Shown piece by piece: positions 58,859 to 64,000 of a stretch of 64,000 bases of DNA. Made by a program: the position numbers and the translations under genes. The notes below the pieces were generated by a model, which saw nothing but the letters and a program-made list of their open reading frames with translations, was not told the DNA's origin and did no database searches. Numbering within the stretch: the first letter of the stretch is position 1; each line of letters starts with the position of its first letter. The DNA lies in assembly GCA_009746045.1 (NCBI GenBank), contig RPFO01000667.1:5620719-5684718 (forward strand), given 5' to 3'. The DNA comes from Mesostigma viride. Taxonomy: Eukaryota; Streptophyta; Mesostigmatophyceae; Mesostigmatales; Mesostigmataceae.

Positions 58859-61800
58859 GTGTGCACAGACGCAGACTCATTCTACCTGGCCACCCGAGCC
58901 AACCGTCGGCGTCGCCTCGACGCGTTGGCAGGAAGAATCGAAACGGTGATTGAAAGCATAAGTCCCCAACCCGCCCCCCCTACCCCACCACCTCCACCCC
59001 CACCCCCATCACCACCCTGCTCCATCTCCGCCCCCACCCCCGCCTGCACCCCCCTTTTCGGTCAACGCGCGCCCTTGGTCATCGCCACCTTCAACGCCCG
59101 CACGCTCCAGCCCGACGCTGACCGCTGTCACTGCCTGCGCAGTGACGACTGTCAGTGCCATCGAGTCTCCAATCTTATTGGTTTCTGCATCGACAATAAT
59201 ATCGCCATCCTGGGAATCCAAGAACACAGGCGCACTGCATCGGCCCGCGGATCAACTGCCCTTGTTGCTGACGACATCGACGGCTGGCGGTTCTACTATA
59301 CGGAGGCGGCGACGGCACCGAGAACGGGGGCGTCGGTCTCCTCTGCTCCCCGCTCGCGGTACGCCACATGGGCGAACCCCAGCTGGTCAACGCTCGGCTC
59401 CTCGTGGCCACTTTTCATTCGATGGAGGGCCACTCGACCTACGCCCTGACGGTGGGCGTTGGTTACGCACCCCACTCCGGCCACCCAGAATTAACAAGAC
59501 CGCAAGGACTCTTTGCAGCGCTGGAGAACCTGGCGAACGGCATCCCTGGTCGCAACTACCTCGCTCTGCTGCTGGACGCCAACGCCACGCTACCACCGGG
59601 TACTGGTGGATGTCAGCACGCCCCCAACGAGGCGTTCGTCGACGCGCTGGACATCCCGGCCAGCCACGCCCAGCTGTTCGCAGCCGGCCCGGCATCGGCC
59701 CTTCGGCACCTCGCTGACAAGCTGCCCGCGGCCAGGGCCCTACTGCCCCCCCGCCGCCCGCCCCGCTTCACCAGCCTGCACCGGCTCCCCGCCGTCATCC
59801 AGGCCCGGCAAGCCCTGCGCGACAACAGCGACCCCGCCCGCTACGCCCGCCTCAAAGCCGATTACCACTCGGCCATCCGGCAGGCGACCAAGGAGCAGGA
59901 GGACCTTCATGTCGGCGAGTACTTCGCCTACCTCAAGGACCAGCACGGCAAGTACGCCTGGACCCGCCTGCGTCACGCCCAACGGCCCGCCGGCGGCGCG
60001 CAGCCGGCGCCGCGGACGCTCTCTGGCTCACCGCAGCAGCAGCTCGACCAGTGGTATTCCTCCCAGTCCCGGCTGCTCGGCGCCCCCCCGCCGCCTCCGC
60101 CGCTTGGCCCTCTGGCGGCCGCACGCCTGGCAGTAGCACCGGCGGACGTCCCTGCGCCGCCCACGCCGCCCGCCGCTCAGAGCAGGACTACACGTACCCA
60201 GCCCTGACGGAACCCCTGGCCGACCCCAACGAGCTCCCGCCGTTCACCGAGCTCGAGCTGAGCACCGCCGCCAAGCAACTCCGCTTCTATGCCGCCGTTG
60301 GACCTGACCAGCTCCCAGCCCCGGTGATTAAGCTGACGGCGCTCACGGGGTTCCTGCTTGACGTCTGCAACCGGATCCTGCTTGCCGACGCGCCGCCGAT
60401 TCCTGAGTGGCAGCACAGCTACCGTATTATGCTGTACAAAAACAAAGGTTCCCCTGACGACCCCGCCAACTACAGAGGAGTCTGCATCCAGAGCGCCGCA
60501 CTTAAGTTGTTCATGCGCATGATCCTCAACCGCCTTCGTTCTGCTCTCGACTGTCACCTTGGGGAAAGTCAAATGGGCTTCCGTCCTGGGCGCAACACCG
60601 TCATGGCCATCTTCGTCGCGCGTCGCCTCTTCGAGGAAATCGCTCTCCTGCAACCTGGTGAGTTTCCCGCAATCTGATCTTCGTCGACTTCATCAAGGCT
60701 TTTGATTCTGTCCTCTGGGACGCTCTATGGGCTGTACTTGCTCGCGCTCGCGTCCCCACTCCCCTGATTACCGTCATCCGCACGCTGTATGAGGGGTCGA
60801 CCACTTCGGTGCGCACTCAACACGGCATTACCCCGCCATGCCCACTGCAGACCGGCGTCTGGCAGGGTTGCGTCCTGTCGCCGTACCTGTTTATTATTGT
60901 AGTGGATTATGTTATGCGCCAGGCACGTGCTCGCTTTGCTAGCATTGCAGGCCGTGCCCCTGGCCTAGCGATCACGAACGAGCTTGGGGAAGGGGGGCCG
61001 ACTAACAAGCAGAATTTACTAGCTGACCTCATTTATGCCGACGACATCACGCTCATCGAGAAGCCGGAGTCTGCCCAACTTTGGCTGGACTGCCTGGCGC
61101 TCGAGGCTCGGGCGGTTGGTCTAGAAATCAGCCCCAAAACGGAGGCCCTGGCCCTCGGCATGGCAGGGCCCCCACCCACACTCCGCCTCTTAGACGATGC
61201 CGAGGTCAACTACCCTCCTTCAGGCCGCTTCAAGCTGCTCGGCAGTTGGCTTCCCGACTGCGAGGACGACATGACGACACGGATCGGCATGGCGTGGGCG
61301 CACCTCCATGACCACCGCCGCTGGTGGAGCAACCCCGCCCTACCCCGGATCGTCAAGCGTGACCTCTTCAAGGTCGTCATTCTGACGAGGCTGACCTACG
61401 GCGCCGAGACGTGGACACTGATGCAGGAGCTGGAGCAACGACTCGACGGCGCCGTCACCAAGATGCTGCGCAAGGCCCTTAACATCCCCTTTGGTTTGCA
61501 CATTAGTAATGAGGATTTGTACGCTGATTTGCCCTATGTTTCCCACATTATTAGGCACAGGCGCCTGGGCCTAGCCGGGCACCTGGCCCGCACAGATCAG
61601 GTAGATACATCAGATAGACTAGCTGGCACCAAGCCCGCCCAGCCTGGGCGATATGTCCTCACCTGGCGTGCCCCCGGCCGCGCGCGGCAGGGCCGCCACC
61701 CGTGGACTTTTCGTGATAGACTCGGCATGCCGGACATGTGCTACACTAGACGTGACGGGCTCACCCCCGGGCAGCCTCCTGGTTTGTCTGTAATATGGAG

Positions 61801-61942
61801 GCAGATGGTGCGCAAGGATAGATGGCAAGTAGTGATGAAGGAGACCACCCGGCCCAAGCCTGTGGGGGCTCCGCGTGTGACCAAGTATGGCATTCATAGC
61901 GATTCGGGCCGCGGTGCCCACACCCCTGTCACTAGGACCTAG
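58859..61942 (+). pseudogene. LINE B ORF2 (AP endonuclease, reverse transcriptase), frameshifted
   Basis: Four open segments in different frames (58859-59449, 59368-60207, 60051-60677, 60809-61942) read as one protein broken near 59330, 60150 and 60680. The first has LVIATFNARTL and LGIQEHR of an AP-type endonuclease; then come YRGVCIQS, MGFRPGRNT, FIKAFDSVLWD, GCVLSPYLF and YADDITL of a reverse transcriptase, and a C-terminal part with YGAETWTL and RRRLGLAGHLAR. This is a different clade from LINE 2/3 (YADD, GC-rich codons), nearer to RTE/I-type elements in its C-terminal pattern. A Pro-rich run around 58970-59040 precedes the endonuclease. Confidence 0.85.
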
Positions 61943-61954
61943 ATAGCTTATACC

Positions 61955-62035
61955 ATCCATTCCATCCCATGTTCCCCTCCCACTGAGGACTTATGCTCAC
62001 GTGACGCAGTCACGTGTCTATTAATTAATTAGTTA
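61955..62035 (+). repeat. LINE B 3' UTR repeat
   Basis: Repeats 57765-57850 with CCCATGTTCCCC, ACTTATGCTCACGTGACG and CACGTGTCTATTAAT, and ends in a TTAAT-rich stretch. Confidence 0.7.
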
Positions 62036-62420
62036 ATGCTGCTCATGTCCGCAGTGAGGACTTGTACCTCGGCATGCCATATATCACCAGCAGCGGTGCC
62101 TGCAGCTAGTATAGGGCACTTAGCTCGCACCAACCAGGTAGACACATCACGTGGCCCCCCCGCGGGACTGCGCCCAGCTCAGCCTGGACGGCATCTTCTT
62201 ACGTGGGCCGGCCGGGCCCCGCAATGCTATAGACGCCGCAAGGGGCCCGCACCTTCAAAGAACAGCTAGTAGAGGACATGGGGGGCCTATAGGCCTCTCC
62301 GTGATTTGGAGTACTGATGATGGACAATGCCAAGTGGGCCCAGGTCATAGAGGACGACCCCCTCCCGTGGGGAAGCGCCTGCATGTTTGCAAACGCAGGA
62401 AGCACGCTAGACAGGACTCC
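62036..62420 (+). pseudogene. Second LINE B C-terminal fragment
   Basis: The readings GHLARTNQVDTS and RPAQPGRHLLTW parallel GHLARTDQVDTS and KPAQPGRYVLTW at the end of the LINE B frame. Frames are broken and the copy is more decayed than its neighbour. Confidence 0.65.
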
Positions 62421-62508
62421 TAGGGTAGAGAGCTTAGATCGAATATAGTAGAGTTGGCTTGATGTTGTAGATAGATTAGACCGGTAGGATTGCGTGTCCT
62501 CATCCATC

Positions 62509-62551
62509 CATCCATCCATCGGGGTAATTGATGCTCCGTGACTCCCCAACG
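62509..62551 (-). repeat. Inverted partner of 6727-6765
   Basis: GCTCCGTGACTCCCCAACGG and flanks are the reverse complement of the left copy, preceded here by a short (CATC)n run. Confidence 0.75.
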
Positions 62552-62599
62552 GGAGCACGCGTTTAATTGATTAATTAGTTAATGAATTAATGCTGAAAC

Positions 62600-63130
62600 A
62601 ATGCAACTGAGCTAATGTGCGGGCTAACGTGTGGCCACATTAAATATTAGTCAATCGATTAATTATGCGTGGTCTCGTTGGGGACACGCGGAGCTCGCAT
62701 AGTGCTTTACCGTCCCTGCATGTTGCACACTTGGAAGGGGGCAGAGATACCGGCCCGTTTTCCCTCACATGCGCGGAGGCAAGCCCATGTAGCTGCAATC
62801 ACAACTACTCACGGGGAGAGTCTGGCATATACTGACTGTGGGTGTACTAAAGCTGGAGTGTGCGGGAGTGACATGGCGGGTGCGTTGGCTGACACAAGAA
62901 AATTGAAGGCTGAAATGTTCGGGCTAGGCAGTCGAGTGCATAGGCTGAGCTAACTGATACATCCGGTAGTATGCTGAGACAAGACGTTAGCTATGAACAT
63001 GTAGCTACTATAGGCCGTAAAAGCGTAAACTAGCTAGGGCATGCATGTGGCCACATTCATTCATTCACATGCCTCGGATGGGAAAGTCACCGCGGGGTAC
63101 AAACTTTTTGAGAAGGTACCTTTCATTGCT
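62600..63130. other. No gene recognised
   Basis: Short AT-rich and mixed sequence with one 94-residue open frame (62669-62953) that shows no recognisable domain. Confidence 0.3.
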
Positions 63131-63157
63131 GTTTGATGCACAGCATGAAGGGGTGTC

Positions 63158-63624
63158 TCAAGGGCTATCAGGTAGGCATGCATCAGAACGCGAGATCGGG
63201 CCCTGCAACTTACCGAGGCCCTGCGAGGCTCGGAGTTCTTTGGGGTCAGTGCTGCAGCTCCGCAACTGACCGAGTGCTGTCATTGAGCGTGCCAACTGCC
63301 TGGCCCTCTGGGCCTGATCCTCGTTACCATGGCATCCGTGCACAATCGCTTGAAGCGGCGTGTGATCAGGGCCCGTCGTCTGCTGAAGGATGTCCACCTT
63401 TGTCAGCATGGATGACGGGACAACACGCCTGCCCAGCTGAAGGCGAGGAGCAAGGTTTGGAAACACACCAACTGAACGTTGTGGAGGTCAGGAAGAAGCG
63501 CATGTCGCCGGGCCCGGGTAAACATGTGCAGCACAGTCTGTGCGCCTGCTGCACTGATGGCAGCTTCGGAGCGTTCTTTGATGGTGTTCCCATCCACACC
63601 GGGCCCGCAGAATCTCGTGCACAT
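63158..63624 (-). CDS. Possible gene fragment, weak ankyrin-like pattern
   Basis: Two overlapping minus-strand frames (63624-63403 and 63466-63158) could be one protein with a frameshift or small intron. The second contains GPDHTPLQAIVHGCHG...ARQLARSM, which faintly resembles an ankyrin repeat. A plus-strand frame of 199 residues covers the same DNA, so the coding strand is uncertain. Confidence 0.25.
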
Positions 63625-63739
63625 GGAATGAAGCGTCCTGCCCAGCTGCTAGTCCGACCGAGTTATTGTGTAATTGTTGCATTGCGGTCTAATTGTTTAA
63701 TATTTGTTAATGGCACAGTATGGTCAGAATAATCGCAAA

Positions 63740-64000
63740 GCATTGGTCAGTAGTTCAATTGACGATCTTCGACACAGAATAAGGCTACACCTCCTACCGG
63801 ATTAGTTAGTTTAGGTAAGCTAGGTTATTCGAGGCTCTTGGAATACCCATCCAGTACGTGGGTCTTGGAGGAGGCGCAGAGCCAGGTCGTAACACTTGAC
63901 TACATAATACGTGTCCACGAGCAGCTCACGATAGCCCATGGTAAGTATAAATAATGTGCCAACTGCTATCGCGATCAAATCAAATTATAACATGACTCCG
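63740..64000. other. Right edge, nothing recognised
   Basis: No open frame or repeat that I can support. Confidence 0.3.

Overview
The window is eukaryotic nuclear DNA, dense in transposable elements, with one clear host gene. That gene has spliced GC-rich exons with GT-AG introns (one GC-AG), and it encodes a mitochondrial m-AAA protease with an N-terminal presequence. The GC-rich third positions, abundant tetranucleotide satellites and mix of L1-like, Copia-like and foldback elements suggest a green alga (prasinophyte or volvocine type). That is inference; no marker here fixes the species.

Layout. 1-4728: a Copia-like LTR element on the minus strand, truncated inside pol at a perfect 74-bp palindrome. 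4729-7360: a mosaic of small LINE insertions, including a 42-bp tail-only copy and a twin-primed copy, plus dispersed repeats. 7361-18132: a 10.8-kb foldback-like element with 29-bp terminal inverted repeats. Its arms are arrays of a 173-bp unit in opposite orientation; the core carries a hypothetical gene, a SINE, a MITE and a long GGGT array. 18133-20343: LINE ORF1 remnant and small repeats. 20344-33817: an L1-like LINE (LINE 2) bounded by a 20-bp target-site duplication (TSD), decayed, lacking ORF1, and split by a nearly complete Copia-like element (23297-31406, 5-bp TSD). 33893-40171: a second, apparently intact L1-like LINE (LINE 3) with ORF1, ORF2 and a 14-bp TSD. 40525-57108: the m-AAA protease gene, 11 exons, 954 codons. 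57109-64000: remnants of a different GC-rich LINE (LINE B) and poorly understood sequence.

The Copia-like elements have an unusual plan: LTRs with AGTT...AACT ends, an extra ORF before gag, gag and pol in one frame separated by a single UGA, and an aspartic-protease-like motif downstream of integrase rather than upstream. The two copies carry different lesions.

The most unusual signal is in the protease gene. Seven of its ten introns contain several decayed copies of the adjoining exon edge together with its splice site. They lie downstream of exon 3' ends or upstream of exon 5' starts, and I call them splice-edge echoes.
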